In this document: positions 16,479 to 26,561 of the stretch, piece after piece | Numbering within the stretch: position 1 is the first letter of the stretch | Layout: each line of letters begins with the position of its first letter | Made by a program: the position numbers and the translations under genes | The notes under the pieces: generated by a model | Told to the model about the DNA's origin: nothing | Database searches by the model: none | The model's input: only the letters and a program-made list of their open reading frames with translations | Source of the DNA: Streptomyces sp. NBC_01775 | GTDB taxonomy: Bacteria > Actinomycetota > Actinomycetes > Streptomycetales > Streptomycetaceae | Assembly (NCBI RefSeq): GCF_035917675.1 | Contig: NZ_CP109104.1 | Location: forward strand, 5,022,001 to 5,086,000 | DNA: 64,000 bases | Reading direction: 5' to 3'

Positions 16479-17195
16479 TCAGCCTGTCATGCGGACGTGT
16501 GTGCCCTTCATGGAGAGGTCGACGCCGGTCTTGGTGGCCTCGACCTTCTCCAGCTTCAGGCCGTCGGGCAGCTTGTCGATGCGGCGGTCGAAGTCGATCT
16601 TCTTGCGGATGGCGCTCTCGATGCCGGGGATCTTGGAGCCGGGCACCTTGTCGGCGTGCAGCCGCACCGTGTCGCCGCCGGTCACGCTGACCGTGCTGTA
16701 GACGCTGCGCTCGATGGGGCGGTCCAGCAGCGGCATCAGCACGCTGGCGGTGACCTTCACCTGGCCCTTGCCGGACTTGCTCTTGCCGCCGTAGTCGATG
16801 CGCACCCCCTCGTCCGCCGCCTTGGACAGGTCGGCGTAGGAGATGTGGACGGTGCCGGTGGCGCGGTCGGCGACGGCTGAGCTGTAGTTGTCGGAGAGCG
16901 CCACGTCGCCGGCCTCCATCGTGATCTTGCTCAGCCGTACCTGACGGCCGCCCGCCTTGGCCGTGATGCCGTCGAGGTCGGCCGTGACCTTGTCGAGGTT
17001 CTCGGAGGCGACCTGGGTCAGAAAGGGGAAGCCTTCGATCGAGACGGAGGCATTGCCGGAGGAGGGCACATCCAGCCCGCTCTTGAGCTTCTTCGCCACC
17101 TCGTCCTCCGCCAGGCTCACCGCGATCCTGTCGGCGGCGACGAAGAGCCCGGCGAGGACCACCAGGATGACAAGCCCTATGCGGAGTGCGCGCAT
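16479..17195 (-). CDS. LmeA-like DUF2993 phospholipid-binding protein, 238 aa
   Basis: A membrane-anchored protein exported to the cell envelope: residues 5-25 form an uncleaved signal anchor (IGLVILVVLAGLFVAA), followed by a DUF2993 lipid-binding beta domain with SVSIEGFPFLTQV and KITMEAGDVAL. Mycobacterial LmeA binds phosphatidylinositides and helps make lipomannan. The start at 17195 has GAGG a few bases upstream. It follows a proline-rich membrane protein gene on the same strand, 147 bases away. Confidence 0.82.
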   Translation of the reverse strand: MRALRIGLVILVVLAGLFVAADRIAVSLAEDEVAKKLKSGLDVPSSGNASVSIEGFPFLTQVASENLDKVTADLDGITAKAGGRQVRLSKITMEAGDVALSDNYSSAVADRATGTVHISYADLSKAADEGVRIDYGGKSKSGKGQVKVTASVLMPLLDRPIERSVYSTVSVTGGDTVRLHADKVPGSKIPGIESAIRKKIDFDRRIDKLPDGLKLEKVEATKTGVDLSMKGTHVRMTG

Positions 17196-17342
17196 TACCT
17201 CGGTTCCCCCATGAGTCGGCTGACCGCGAGCGTAACCCGCTACACGCGCAACCCCTACTCACGGGTTCCCCCCTCCCGCGCGGTGTTCCGTACCCCACAG
17301 GCCGGGGGCGTGCGCGCCCGGCCGCGCGGTCCGACCCCGCGC

Positions 17343-18773
17343 TCACATCAGCGCGCGGCCCAGGAGCCAGAGGGCCGGGGTGGCCAGGGTCAGGGGGAGG
17401 GCCACGCCCGCGGTCATGTGGACGAAACGGGAGGGGAAGTCGTAGCTGGCGACCCGCAGCCCGATGAGCGCGCACACCCCGGCCGCCAGGCCCAGCAGCG
17501 CGGCGGAGGGGCCCGTTCCGGTTAGCTGGCCCACGGCCACCCCCGCGCCCGCCGCGGCGGCCAGCGCGACGAGCGGCGAGACGTACGCGGGCAGCGGCAG
17601 GGCCCGCGCCAGCGCGGCGACGGCCACCGCGCCCGCGCCCACGGTCACCGCATCGGCCTCCGCGGGGATCATCCCGGCGGCCAGCACCGTGAGCCCCGTC
17701 GCCGCCAGCCCGGCCGTGAGGGCGTAGAGGCGCTCGTCGGGGCTGGAGTGGTTACGCAGTTGCAGTACCAAGGACAGGACGCACCAGATGCCGATGGCGC
17801 CGATCAGCACTGTCGGCGCCCGGCCGCCCTCGGTGAGCAGCAGCCCGACGTCGGCGGCGACGCCCGCGAGGAAGGCCAGCGCGATGCCCTGCCGCGCGGG
17901 CCACATCCCGTTGAGGCGGTACCAGCCGGCGGCCGTGACGGCCTGGAGCAGCACCACGGCACCGGTGAGCGCGCCGTGCCCCAGCTGGGCCGTCGCCGCC
18001 AGCAGCGCGGCGAGCACGGCGGTGACGGCCGCGGGCTGGAACCCCGGCGCGATGATCGGGGACCCGGTGCGCCGCCGGGGCTCGGGCGCCGCCTCGGGCG
18101 TCGGTGTCGGCGTCGGCGCCGGCGCCGGGGGTGTGGCTACGGGCGCGGGCTGGGGCTGGCGCTGGGCCTGCGGTTGGGGCTGAGGTTGCGGCTGTGCGTA
18201 CGGGTGTGGCTGTGGCTGCTCGTACGCCTGGGGCGGCTGGGCGTACGGCTGCGGCTGAGGCTGCTGCCCGTAAGGCTGGGGCTGGGGTTGGGGCTGGGCG
18301 TAAGGCTGGGGCTGGGCGGTGTGCTCGGGAGGGAGCGGACCGGCACCCGGGTGGGCCGGGGGCTCGTAGGCGTACGGCTGCGCCTGGGACTCGTACGGCG
18401 GGGGGCCGGTGTCGCGAGTGACCTCGTACGTCGGCTCGAACGACTGCTGCGGGTAGGGAGCTTCGTGCGGCGCCCCGTAGGCCCCGTACGTCTCGTACGC
18501 CCCGTACCCGTCCTGATGACCCCCTTGGACTCCTTGGCCTTGGACGCCGTGGGAGCCGGGAGTGCCGGGGGCGCCATAAGCGCCGGGAGCGCCGTATGTC
18601 TGCTGGCCGTATGCCTCGGGCCCGTACTGGTCGTCCGTCGCGGTGCCGTCGTACGGCCAGGGCTGCTGCGGGGGCAGGGGCGGGGAGTGGTCGCCGTGAC
18701 CGCCGTGCGCTCCGTGGCCGTTTCCGCGGCCGTCTCCGTGTTCGTACTCGTACCGTCCCTGGCCGCCCGTCAC
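17343..18773 (-). CDS. Membrane protein with long Pro/Gln/Tyr-rich N-terminal region, 476 aa
   Basis: The first 240 residues or so are low-complexity, rich in Gly, Tyr, Pro and Gln, with repeats such as PYAQPQPQPQPYGQQ, probably a disordered cytoplasmic tail. The rest (about 245-476) is a string of roughly eight hydrophobic helices with very few charges (FLAGVAADVGLLLTEGG, LYALTAGLAATGLTVLAAG). No transporter or enzyme motif is recognised. Its GTG start overlaps the stop of the MoaD-like gene by four bases (GTGA), so translation is coupled. Function unknown. Confidence 0.75.
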   Translation of the reverse strand: MTGGQGRYEYEHGDGRGNGHGAHGGHGDHSPPLPPQQPWPYDGTATDDQYGPEAYGQQTYGAPGAYGAPGTPGSHGVQGQGVQGGHQDGYGAYETYGAYGAPHEAPYPQQSFEPTYEVTRDTGPPPYESQAQPYAYEPPAHPGAGPLPPEHTAQPQPYAQPQPQPQPYGQQPQPQPYAQPPQAYEQPQPHPYAQPQPQPQPQAQRQPQPAPVATPPAPAPTPTPTPEAAPEPRRRTGSPIIAPGFQPAAVTAVLAALLAATAQLGHGALTGAVVLLQAVTAAGWYRLNGMWPARQGIALAFLAGVAADVGLLLTEGGRAPTVLIGAIGIWCVLSLVLQLRNHSSPDERLYALTAGLAATGLTVLAAGMIPAEADAVTVGAGAVAVAALARALPLPAYVSPLVALAAAAGAGVAVGQLTGTGPSAALLGLAAGVCALIGLRVASYDFPSRFVHMTAGVALPLTLATPALWLLGRALM

Positions 18774-19036
18774 AGCGCACCTCCGGCGAACGGCGGGAGC
18801 ACCTCGACCGTGCCGCCCTCGCGGAGGCGGACCGCGTCGTGCTCACGCGTACCGACAGGGTCGCCGTCCACGAGGAACGAGCAGCGCAGCAGCACCCGGG
18901 CGAACTCCGGCCGCTGGGTGTGCGTCTCGCGGGCGCGCTGGAGCGCCTCGGCGAGCGTGCCGGCTTCGTATGGCTCCTCCGCCGTACCGGCGGCGGCCTT
19001 CGCCGCGGCCCAGTAGCGGATCGTGCCGCTCACCAT
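18770..19036 (-). CDS. MoaD/ThiS family ubiquitin-like sulfur carrier, 88 aa
   Basis: A small beta-grasp protein of the MoaD/ThiS/CysO type that would carry sulfur as a C-terminal thiocarboxylate. The pattern TIRYWAAAKAAAG at the N-terminus and GGTVEVLPPFAGG at the end is typical. The odd point is the end: the di-glycine is followed by Ala-Leu before the TGA, whereas active carriers finish at GG, so trimming by a protease would be needed. It lies 14 bases downstream of the alpha/beta hydrolase gene and overlaps the next gene by GTGA. Confidence 0.83.
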   Translation of the reverse strand: MVSGTIRYWAAAKAAAGTAEEPYEAGTLAEALQRARETHTQRPEFARVLLRCSFLVDGDPVGTREHDAVRLREGGTVEVLPPFAGGAL

Positions 19037-19050
19037 GGTGGGGATCCCTC

Positions 19051-20196
19051 TCAGCCGTCCGTGCTCTCGGTGCCCTCTGTACCGCCGACGCCGTGCGGAC
19101 CGTGCGCGCCGTGCGCGCCGCGTGGGCTGTCGGCGGCGCGGCTCCCATGATGGCGCCTCGCGCCGGGTGTCCGTGCACGGGCGGGTGGGCTGTCGCGGAG
19201 CCGCTCACCCACCCAGTCTCCGATCCGGTGGAGCAGCGGCATCGCGGCGGCGTTCTCCGCGTGCCCGAAACCGGGCACGACCCACAGCTCGCACCCCTCG
19301 GGGCCCGCCGCCTCGGCGAGGGAGCGGGGGTGGTCGAGGGGAAAGTACGGGTCGCGGTCGCCGTGCACCACGAGCAGCGGCACCGGGGCGATGAGCGGGG
19401 CCGCGGCGACCGGCGGGAGCGGCACCGGGTCCCAGTCCTCGGGGTGGATGCGGGTACGGAGCCCGTAGCGCGAGACCAGCCGGCCGAGCGGACGCTGCAC
19501 CACCCAGTGGAGCCGCCGCATGGGTGCGGTCCCGCGGTAGTACCAGCGAGCGGGCGCGCTCACCGCGACGACGGCGTCGGCACCGGCACCGGCGTCGGCA
19601 CCGGCGTTCTCCGGTTCCTCGGCGCCGGGAGTGCGCGCACCCGTGCGCCCCCCGTGCGCCACAGCGGTTGACGGCGACTTTGCGTGACCGTCCGCCGCGT
19701 GCGGGCCGTACAGCGCGCCGTGCCGCAGGACCACCGAGCCGCCCATCGAGAAGCCCACGGTGGCCACCTTGCGGTGCCCCAGCGACCGGGCCCAGGCGAC
19801 GGCCGCCGCGAGATCCAGCACCTCCAGGTCGCCCACCGTCGAGCGCCCGCCGGAGCCGCCGTGACCGCGGAAGGAGAACGTGATCACGGCGGCGTGCTCG
19901 GTGAACGCGGTGGCCGCGCGGCGCAGCGCGGGACGGTCCAGGTGCCCGGTGAAGCCGTGCGCCAGGACGATCGCGGCCACCTCGCCGCGCCCCGATCCTG
20001 TGCCCGATCCGGCGCCCGCGCCGTCCTCGGCGCCGCTCCGGGAGCCCGCGTACGGCTCGTACAGCGCCTCGATACGGACGCCGTCCGCCGCCCGCAACTC
20101 CTTGCGCACGGCCCCCGGTTCGACACTCTCCGTGACTGGAAGGGGGGCGTGCGGATGGGAAGCGCGAGCGAGGTCACATGCCGTGCGGTCGGTCAT
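19051..20196 (-). CDS. Alpha/beta hydrolase, 381 aa
   Basis: A serine hydrolase-type enzyme. Oxyanion segment [11 protein letters not shown], nucleophile elbow [10 protein letters not shown], acid [14 protein letters not shown], and histidine [10 protein letters not shown] are all in order. A low-complexity insertion (residues about 60-75) and another Ala/Gly-rich loop (near [11 protein letters not shown]) interrupt the core, and the C-terminus ends in a Gly/His/Ala-rich tail. Such proteins act as esterases or acyltransferases; the substrate is unknown. It heads a minus-strand operon with the MoaD-like and proline-rich membrane protein genes and is divergent from glnR. Confidence 0.82.
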   Translation of the reverse strand: MTDRTACDLARASHPHAPLPVTESVEPGAVRKELRAADGVRIEALYEPYAGSRSGAEDGAGAGSGTGSGRGEVAAIVLAHGFTGHLDRPALRRAATAFTEHAAVITFSFRGHGGSGGRSTVGDLEVLDLAAAVAWARSLGHRKVATVGFSMGGSVVLRHGALYGPHAADGHAKSPSTAVAHGGRTGARTPGAEEPENAGADAGAGADAVVAVSAPARWYYRGTAPMRRLHWVVQRPLGRLVSRYGLRTRIHPEDWDPVPLPPVAAAPLIAPVPLLVVHGDRDPYFPLDHPRSLAEAAGPEGCELWVVPGFGHAENAAAMPLLHRIGDWVGERLRDSPPARARTPGARRHHGSRAADSPRGAHGAHGPHGVGGTEGTESTDG

Positions 20197-20478
20197 GTGG
20201 GTATTCTGCTGGGCAAGGAGGATCCGGGCAGCGTCGCCCCCGGGTCCTTTTGTGCTTTCTGGGGGCCGGTCCGGCGGGACGGGCCCGGTCCTCGGGCAGT
20301 GCCGTACGAAGCAGTGCCGACACTTCCCCCGGGCACCGGGCCCGGGTGGCATCCCGAAGTGGGATGCCAGGAGGGAACTCGACGTCATGGGCAAGCGAAA
20401 CGTGCAGAACCGAGACCGTTCGAAAGCACACCATCCGACTCCGCCGCACGTTCTCTCGACGAAGGGGGCCGGCCGCGC

Positions 20479-21273
20479 ATGAGTTCGCTGCTTCTTCTCA
20501 CCAACGCGCTCCAGCCGTCCACCGAGGTGCTCCCCGCGCTGGGCCTGCTGCTGCACAACGTGCGGGTCGCGCCCGCCGAGGGCCCCGCGCTCGTGGACGC
20601 GCCGTCCTCCGACGTGATCCTCGTCGACGGGCGCCGCGACCTGCCGCAGGTGCGGTCCCTGTGCCAGCTCCTGCGCTCCACCGGGCCCGGCTGTCCGCTG
20701 ATGCTGATCGTGACGGAGGGCGGGCTGGCCGCCGTCACCGCCGAGTGGGGCGTGGACGACGTCCTCCTCGACTCGGCGGGCCCCGCCGAGGTGGAGGCCC
20801 GGCTGCGCCTCGCCACCGGCCGGCAGCAGATCGCCGCCGACGACAGCCCCATGGAGATCCGCAACGGGGACCTGTCGGTCGACGAGGCGACCTACAGCGC
20901 GAAACTGAAGGGGCGGGTGCTCGACCTGACCTTCAAGGAGTTCGAGCTGCTGAAGTTCCTGGCGCAGCACCCTGGGCGCGTGTTCACCCGCGCCCAGCTG
21001 CTCCAGGAGGTGTGGGGGTACGACTACTTCGGCGGTACCCGCACCGTGGACGTCCACGTGAGGCGGCTCCGCGCGAAGCTCGGCCCCGAGCATGAGGCCC
21101 TGATCGGGACCGTGCGCAATGTGGGCTACCGCTTTGTCTCTCCCGAGAAGGCCGACGCCCGGAAGGCCGAGGCTCGCGCCTCGGCGGATGAGCGGTCCGT
21201 CGCCGACGCGGCGACCCGCGTGGCCCGCGAAGCGGCCACGGAGGCTCCCACCTCAAGCCCCGACTCCCCGTAG
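20479..21273 (+). CDS. glnR: GlnR, global nitrogen regulator (orphan OmpR-type)
   Basis: GlnR activates or represses nitrogen genes (glnA, amtB, nirB and others) in actinobacteria. The protein begins [18 protein letters not shown], the near-invariant start of Streptomyces GlnR. The receiver domain keeps the conserved Asp at residue 50 (VILVDGRRD) but lacks the usual acidic pocket, as known for this unphosphorylated orphan regulator. The C-terminal winged helix has [19 protein letters not shown] and [18 protein letters not shown]. The Ala/Glu-rich tail is variable between species. No histidine kinase gene is adjacent. GAAGGGGG lies upstream of the ATG. Confidence 0.95.
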   Translation: MSSLLLLTNALQPSTEVLPALGLLLHNVRVAPAEGPALVDAPSSDVILVDGRRDLPQVRSLCQLLRSTGPGCPLMLIVTEGGLAAVTAEWGVDDVLLDSAGPAEVEARLRLATGRQQIAADDSPMEIRNGDLSVDEATYSAKLKGRVLDLTFKEFELLKFLAQHPGRVFTRAQLLQEVWGYDYFGGTRTVDVHVRRLRAKLGPEHEALIGTVRNVGYRFVSPEKADARKAEARASADERSVADAATRVAREAATEAPTSSPDSP

Positions 21274-21634
21274 GAGCAGCCTCTTTCGGCCTTTTCGCTG
21301 CCGCGCGTTTTGCTGCGGCGGCGCGTGACCACGACGTACGTGTCCGGCGGTGCCGAACCGGCCGTGGGGCCGGGTGGGTTCGGCGCCGCCCGGTGCGTGC
21401 GTGTCGGCTGGCGCGCCGTTGCGGCGGGAAAAAGGGCGGGTGCGTCGGCCCCTCTTTCTTCACGCGGCGGTGGGTGACCACCATGTTCGTACGCGGCGCC
21501 GCCCGGGTAGGCGCGTTCGGGCCGGGCGCTGTTGGGGCGGAGGAAGAGCCGTGGCGGGGCGTGGGATGGAGGGCGGCACCCCGCGAGGGAATCGGGCGGC
21601 GCCCCGCGAGGGGGACACGCGTAGACTTCCGCGC
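21274..21634. repeat. Intergenic region with a dispersed GC-rich palindromic element
   Basis: No gene is seen. The part 21310-21490 contains GGCGCGTGACCACGACGTAC and CCGGCGGTGCCGAACC, closely matching the reverse complement of 27600-27640 and, in part, 57400-57470. A TAGACT hexamer at 21622-21627 lies 7 bases before the LacI start. Confidence 0.5.
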
Positions 21635-22690
21635 GTGGCCAAGGTGACGCGCGACGACGTGGCGAGGTTGGCGGGGACCTCGACCGCCGTTGTCAGCTAT
21701 GTGATCAACAACGGTCCCCGGCCGGTCGCACCGGCCACAAGGGAACGGGTGCTCGCCGCGATCAAGGAGCTGGGGTATCGCCCCGACCGGGTCGCCCAGG
21801 CGATGGCCTCGCGGCGGACGGACCTCATAGGCCTGATCGTTCCCGACGCCCGCCAGCCGTTCTTCGGGGAGATGGCGCACGCCATCGAACAGGCCGCGGC
21901 GGAGCGCGGACAGATGGTGCTGGTCGGCAACTCCGACTATCTCGACGAGCGCGAGGTCCACTATCTGCGGGCCTTCTTGGGGATGCGGGTCTCGGGCCTC
22001 ATCCTCATCAGCGCGGGCCCCAGCGAACACGCGGCGGCGGAGATCGACGCGTGGGAGGCCCGCGTCGTGCTGATGCACCGCCGGCCCGAGGCCATCGACG
22101 ACGTCGCCGTCGTGCTGGACGACACGGGCGGGGCGCAACTGGCCACCCGCCACCTGCTGGAGCACGGGCACGAGTACGTCGCGTGCCTGGGCGGCGTCGA
22201 GTCGACGCCCGAGCACGGCGACCCGGTCACCGACCACATCGAGGGCTGGAGCCGGGCCATGCGGGAGGCGGGCAGGTCGACGGAGGGCCGCCTGTTCCAG
22301 TCCCCGTACAACCGCTACGACACCTACCGCGTCGCGCTGGACCTGCTGGCGGGCCCCGACAGGCCGACCGCGCTGTTCTGCGCCACCGACGACCAGGCCA
22401 TCGGCGTGCTGCGGGCCGCGCGCGAGCTGGATCTCGACGTACCGGGTGAGCTGGCGGTGGTCGGCTTCGACGACGTGAAGGAGGCGGGCCTGACGGACCC
22501 GCCGCTGACGACGGTCGGCTCGGACCGCGAGGCGATGGCCAAGGCCGCCGTGGACCTGGTGCTGGACGATTCACTGCGCGTCTCCGGCACCCGCAACGGG
22601 GGCGTGCCCGGGGGCAAGGGCCGGGTGCGGCAGTTCCCTTCGGGCCTGGTCATCAGGCGCTCGTGCGGCTGCCACCCGTCGGAGCTGTAG
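21635..22690 (+). CDS. LacI-family transcriptional regulator, 351 aa
   Basis: N-terminal LacI helix-turn-helix ([20 protein letters not shown], then NNGPRP) with hinge, followed by a periplasmic-binding-like sugar sensor domain ([33 protein letters not shown]). The protein ends with a short Cys-containing tail SCGCHPSEL. The GTG start at 21635 is chosen from homology (VAKVTRDD) and because TAGACT lies 7 bases upstream with no binding site, so the message is probably leaderless. Its ligand and target genes are unknown; the next gene downstream is an HtrA-type protease with its own promoter. Confidence 0.88.
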   Translation: MAKVTRDDVARLAGTSTAVVSYVINNGPRPVAPATRERVLAAIKELGYRPDRVAQAMASRRTDLIGLIVPDARQPFFGEMAHAIEQAAAERGQMVLVGNSDYLDEREVHYLRAFLGMRVSGLILISAGPSEHAAAEIDAWEARVVLMHRRPEAIDDVAVVLDDTGGAQLATRHLLEHGHEYVACLGGVESTPEHGDPVTDHIEGWSRAMREAGRSTEGRLFQSPYNRYDTYRVALDLLAGPDRPTALFCATDDQAIGVLRAARELDLDVPGELAVVGFDDVKEAGLTDPPLTTVGSDREAMAKAAVDLVLDDSLRVSGTRNGGVPGGKGRVRQFPSGLVIRRSCGCHPSEL

Positions 22691-22784
22691 CGCGGTCTTC
22701 GGCCGCGCCGCAGTGCGGTCTTCCGCGGCGCCGCCGTAGCGCTGTCGTCCGGGTCGATGTAAACGGAAGATAATTTCGGGCTTT

Positions 22785-22817
22785 CTCAGCGCCTCCTCAG
22801 CGCCCTCTCATTTTGGG
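22785..22817 (+). promoter_or_regulatory. Three direct repeats spaced 11 bases, upstream of the HtrA-type protease
   Basis: CTCAGCGCCTC at 22785, CTCAGCGCCCT at 22796 and CTCATTTTGGG at 22807 are in exact 11-base register, the usual layout for tandem binding of an OmpR-family response regulator. The protease ATG is at 22835, with CACTCT 7 bases before it. The OmpR-type regulator encoded two genes downstream is the natural candidate. Confidence 0.45.
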
Positions 22818-22834
22818 GGGCCACTCTCGGTGTC

Positions 22835-24055
22835 ATGGACAACACGAGGGACAACACGAGGGGCACCGGCATACCCGGCCACGGCGTCCCGGCGCCCAAC
22901 CACGGCACTCCGGCGCCCGGCCACGAAACTCCGGCGTTCGGCCCTGACACTCCGGCGTTCGGCAACGCCGCGACCGGCAATCCGGCGTCCGGCAACCCGG
23001 TGTCCGACACCGCCACGTTCCCCACCGCTGCCTCCGGCGCCCCGGGTGCCCCCGTGCCGCCGCCCCCGGTCGTCCCGCCGTACGCGACGTTCCCCGGGGA
23101 GGGGCCGGGGACGGGGCCCGAGGGGCGGCCCGCGGCGCACGGCGGCAAGCGGCGGCGCATGCGCAGGCCCGCCGCGCTCATCACGGCCGTCGCCGTGGGT
23201 GCGGCCGTCATCGGGGGCGGCACCGCCTTCGGCATGGAGACGCTGCTCGGCGGTGACGAGGGCGCCGGCGCCTCCGTACCGGCGGCCCAGAACAGCAGCA
23301 TGGCCGCGAAGGGGTCGGCGGCCCGGGTGGCGCAGGATGTGAGCCCGAGCGTGGTGGAGATCAGCGCCTCCAGCGGCTCCGGCGAGTCGACCGGCTCGGG
23401 CATCGTGCTCACCAGGGCCGGCGAGATCGTCACCAACAACCACGTCGTGGCCGGGGCCGAGACCGTGCAGGTCTCCTTCAGCAACGGCAAGAAGGTGACG
23501 GGGAAGGTCGTGGGCAACGACCCGGACAAGGACCTCGCGCTGGTCAAGGTCAGCGACACCGCCAACGTCAAGCCGGCCACGCTGGGCGACTCCGACTCCG
23601 TGGGCGTCGGGGACAACGTCGTCGCCATCGGCTCGCCCGAGGGACTGTCGGGGACGGTCACCAGCGGCATCGTCTCGGCCAAGGACCGGGAGGTGAAGGT
23701 GCAGAAGGAGGACGGCGACTCCGACGGGCAGTCCCAGGACGGAGGCAGCGGCGGCTCCGGCAACTGGCCGTTCGAGTTCGGCGGCGGCGAGTACAACGGC
23801 GGGGTGGACGGCGAGACCACCACCTACAAGGCCATCCAGACCGACGCCTCCCTCAACCCGGGCAACTCCGGCGGCGCCCTGGTCAACATGTCCGGGCAGG
23901 TCATCGGCATCAACTCCGCGATGCTGCCCGCGGGTTCGGGGTCGGGGAGCGGGCAGCAGGCGCAGTCCAGCTCCGGCAGCGTGGGCCTCGGCTTCGCGAT
24001 CCCCGTCAACGACCTGAAGAAGGACCTGGACAAGCTGCGGGACGGGAATGCGTGA
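22835..24055 (+). CDS. HtrA/DegP-like serine protease, membrane anchored, no PDZ domain
   Basis: A trypsin-like (S1C) protease, likely for envelope protein quality control. A Pro/Gly/Thr-rich cytoplasmic region (1-105) precedes one transmembrane helix (about 112-135), then the protease domain with His203 (VTNNHVVAG), Asp233 (DKDLALVKV) and Ser345 (NPGNSGGAL). A Gly/Ser/Asp-rich insertion sits before the catalytic serine. The C-terminal PDZ domain common to HtrA is missing; the protein ends shortly after [15 protein letters not shown]. It stands beside a two-component system that may sense envelope stress, as MprAB does for PepD in mycobacteria. Confidence 0.9.
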   Translation: MDNTRDNTRGTGIPGHGVPAPNHGTPAPGHETPAFGPDTPAFGNAATGNPASGNPVSDTATFPTAASGAPGAPVPPPPVVPPYATFPGEGPGTGPEGRPAAHGGKRRRMRRPAALITAVAVGAAVIGGGTAFGMETLLGGDEGAGASVPAAQNSSMAAKGSAARVAQDVSPSVVEISASSGSGESTGSGIVLTRAGEIVTNNHVVAGAETVQVSFSNGKKVTGKVVGNDPDKDLALVKVSDTANVKPATLGDSDSVGVGDNVVAIGSPEGLSGTVTSGIVSAKDREVKVQKEDGDSDGQSQDGGSGGSGNWPFEFGGGEYNGGVDGETTTYKAIQTDASLNPGNSGGALVNMSGQVIGINSAMLPAGSGSGSGQQAQSSSGSVGLGFAIPVNDLKKDLDKLRDGNA

Positions 24056-24113
24056 GACGGCACCCCGGCAGGCCCTCCCGGGAGCGTCTTCGGCCCCGCC
24101 CCCGCGACCACTC

Positions 24114-24150
24114 CCGGGAGCGCCGGCCGCACCCCGGCCGGCGCTCCCGG
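24114..24150. terminator. Terminator hairpin after the HtrA-type gene
   Basis: A 15-base perfect stem (24114-24128 with 24136-24150, CCGGGAGCGCCGGCC and complement) with 7-base loop, 59 bases past the protease stop and before the response regulator start. Confidence 0.65.
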
Positions 24151-24212
24151 ACGCATCACCCGCCATCCCGGGTGCACTGCCCTGGGGCGAGGAGAGTGCC
24201 AAGCTTGAGCCC

Positions 24213-24950
24213 ATGCCCGCCGAGTCCATGCTTTCCCCCGAGTCCCAGAAGATCCTGATCGTCGACGACGAGCCCGCCGTCCGCGACGCGCTGCGCCGCA
24301 GCCTCAGCTTCGAGGGGTACGCCACCGAGCAGGCGGCGGACGGTGCCGAGGCGCTGGAGAAGGCCGAGGAGCACCAGCCGGACTTGATCGTGCTGGACGT
24401 CCTGATGCCCCGGATGGACGGTCTCACCGCCGCCCGGCGGCTGCGCGCGGCCGGACAGCGCGTTCCGGTGCTGATGCTCACGGCACGCGACACCGTCGGC
24501 GACCGGGTCACGGGGCTGGACGCGGGAGCCGACGACTACCTCGTCAAGCCGTTCGAGCTGGACGAACTCCTCGCCCGCGTCCGGGCCCTGCTGCGGCGCA
24601 GCTCCTACGCCCGTGCCCAGGCGCTGGCCGAGGCCGAGGAGGGCCCCGAGACGCTGTCCTTCGCCGATCTGCGGATGGACCTGCGCACCCGCGAGGTGAC
24701 CCGGGGCGCGCGGCAGGTGGAGCTGACGCGCACCGAGTACACGCTGCTGGAGATGTTCCTCGCCCACCCCCGGCAGGTGCTCACCCGGGAACAGATCCTC
24801 AAGGCCGTGTGGGGCTTCGACTTCGAGCCCTCGTCCAACTCCCTGGATGTGTACGTGATGTATCTGCGGCGCAAGACCGAGGCCGGCGGCGAGGGACGGC
24901 TCGTGCACACGGTGCGCGGCGTGGGCTATGTGCTGAGGGACGACGCGTGA
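24213..24950 (+). CDS. OmpR-family response regulator (MprA-like), 245 aa
   Basis: Receiver domain with the phospho-acceptor in [13 protein letters not shown] and conserved Lys in [15 protein letters not shown], then a winged-helix output domain ([36 protein letters not shown]). The longer frame from 24048 would add a Pro/Ala-rich extension overlapping the protease gene, so ATG 24213 is preferred; ATG 24228 is also possible. The kinase gene overlaps its stop codon by GTGA. The pair may control the adjacent protease. Confidence 0.88.
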   Translation: MPAESMLSPESQKILIVDDEPAVRDALRRSLSFEGYATEQAADGAEALEKAEEHQPDLIVLDVLMPRMDGLTAARRLRAAGQRVPVLMLTARDTVGDRVTGLDAGADDYLVKPFELDELLARVRALLRRSSYARAQALAEAEEGPETLSFADLRMDLRTREVTRGARQVELTRTEYTLLEMFLAHPRQVLTREQILKAVWGFDFEPSSNSLDVYVMYLRRKTEAGGEGRLVHTVRGVGYVLRDDA

Positions 24951-26458
24951 CCCTTCGCGCATCCATGTCCGGCTTTCGCCCGTTCCTGTACCGCTTCCGG
25001 CGCAAAGGCGCGCGGGCCGTCTCCATGCCGCTGCGCGGCCGGCTGGCGATGCTGGCCGCCGCCACGGTGGCGCTGGCGGTGGCCGCCTGCGCGCTGGCCT
25101 GCTGGTTCCTCGTCCGCGCCCAGCTGCTCGGCTCGCTGGACGACTCGCTGCGCGACAACTCCGTGCCGCCCAGCACGGTCGTCGACCGGGTGCAGTCCGG
25201 GCAGTGCTCGCGGCCCGACCAGCCCTCGCCCAACCCCTTCGGCGCCACCGTGCAGGTCGTGGACGCCTCCGGCACCAGCTGCGTGATCGTCGGCAACAAG
25301 CTCGACGTCAAGGACGCGGACGTCGCCGTCGCCAAGCGGGACCGCGGCGAGGTCATCCACGAGGCGCACTCCTCCAACGGCACCGGATACCGGGTGCGCA
25401 CCACGCCCGTGGGGGGTACCGGGCTGGCGGTGTCGCTGGCCAGGCCGATGACGGAGATCGACGAGTCGCTGCGCAACCTCGCGCTCATCCTCACCCTGGT
25501 CGGCGGCGCGGGCGTGCTGGGTGCCGCCGGGGCCGGGGTGGCGCTGGCCCGCGCCGGGCTGCGCCCCGTCGACCGGCTGACGGAGGCCGTCGAGCACATC
25601 GCGCGCACCGAGGATCTGGCCGTACGCATCCCCGCGGAGGGGGACGACGAGATCGCCCGGCTCTCGCGCTCGTTCAACGCCATGACCGAGGCGCTGGCCT
25701 CCTCGCGGGAGCTTCAGCAGCAGCTCATCGCGGACGCCGGGCACGAGCTGCGCACCCCGCTGACCTCGCTGCGCACCAACGTCGATCTGCTGGTGCGCAG
25801 CGAGGAGACCGGCCGGCCGCTGCCCGAGCAGGACCGCAGGGAGCTGATGGCCTCCGTCAAGACGCAGATGACCGAACTCGGGGAGCTGATCGGCGACATC
25901 CAGGAGCTGTCCCGCCCCCAGGCCGGGCCGGCCGAGCAGGAGCGGGCCCAGATCGTGGGGCTGCACGACTCGGTGGAGCGCGCCGTGGAGCGGGTGCGCC
26001 CGCGCGGGCCGAGGGTGACGCTGACGACGGAGCTGTCGCCCTGGTATGTGCGCGCCGACCCGGCGGCGCTGGAGCGCTCGGTGGTCAACCTGCTGGACAA
26101 CGCGGTCAAGTTCAGCCCCACGGGCGGCACGGTGCGAGTCACGCTGCGCGAGGGGCGGCTGAGCGTGCGCGACGAGGGGCCCGGCGTGCCCGCCGAGGAA
26201 CTCCCGTACGTCTTCGACCGCTTCTGGCGCTCCCCGTCCGCGCGGAGCATGCCCGGCTCCGGGCTCGGTCTGTCGATCGTGGCCCGTACGGTGCGCCAGG
26301 CGGGCGGCACGGTCGAGCTGCGGCTGCCCCGGGACGGGGGCCCCGGTACCGAGGCCGCATTGCACCTGCCGGGCGCGCCCACCGCGCCGCCCGACCTGTC
26401 CGGACCGGAGGCGCCGCCCGGCCCCTCCGGTCCGGACGTGGAGCCCACGAAGGGCTGA
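24947..26458 (+). CDS. Sensor histidine kinase, partner of the upstream regulator, 503 aa
   Basis: Two transmembrane helices (about residues 33-53 and 180-200) enclose a 120-residue extracellular sensor region containing two cysteines; then a HAMP linker ([20 protein letters not shown]), HisKA box with phosphorylated His in [14 protein letters not shown], and an ATPase domain ([30 protein letters not shown]). A Pro-rich tail ends the protein. The GTG at 24947 overlaps the regulator stop (GTGA), giving coupled translation. MprB-like, so envelope stress is a plausible signal. Confidence 0.9.
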   Translation: MTLRASMSGFRPFLYRFRRKGARAVSMPLRGRLAMLAAATVALAVAACALACWFLVRAQLLGSLDDSLRDNSVPPSTVVDRVQSGQCSRPDQPSPNPFGATVQVVDASGTSCVIVGNKLDVKDADVAVAKRDRGEVIHEAHSSNGTGYRVRTTPVGGTGLAVSLARPMTEIDESLRNLALILTLVGGAGVLGAAGAGVALARAGLRPVDRLTEAVEHIARTEDLAVRIPAEGDDEIARLSRSFNAMTEALASSRELQQQLIADAGHELRTPLTSLRTNVDLLVRSEETGRPLPEQDRRELMASVKTQMTELGELIGDIQELSRPQAGPAEQERAQIVGLHDSVERAVERVRPRGPRVTLTTELSPWYVRADPAALERSVVNLLDNAVKFSPTGGTVRVTLREGRLSVRDEGPGVPAEELPYVFDRFWRSPSARSMPGSGLGLSIVARTVRQAGGTVELRLPRDGGPGTEAALHLPGAPTAPPDLSGPEAPPGPSGPDVEPTKG

Positions 26459-26561
26459 GAGCCGGGGACGACCCGGGAGCCCGGGGGCCGAGAGCTGGGC
26501 CCGCCGGGGTGGTGGTCCCCGGCAGCGTCGTCCGCGCCGGTCCGGTCGTAGGGTCGTCCCC

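Noticed and set aside
19051..21093. Alpha/beta hydrolase extended N-terminally to 680 residues
   Set aside because: The extension runs antisense through the first part of glnR and lacks any domain; ATG 20196 gives a normal hydrolase length.
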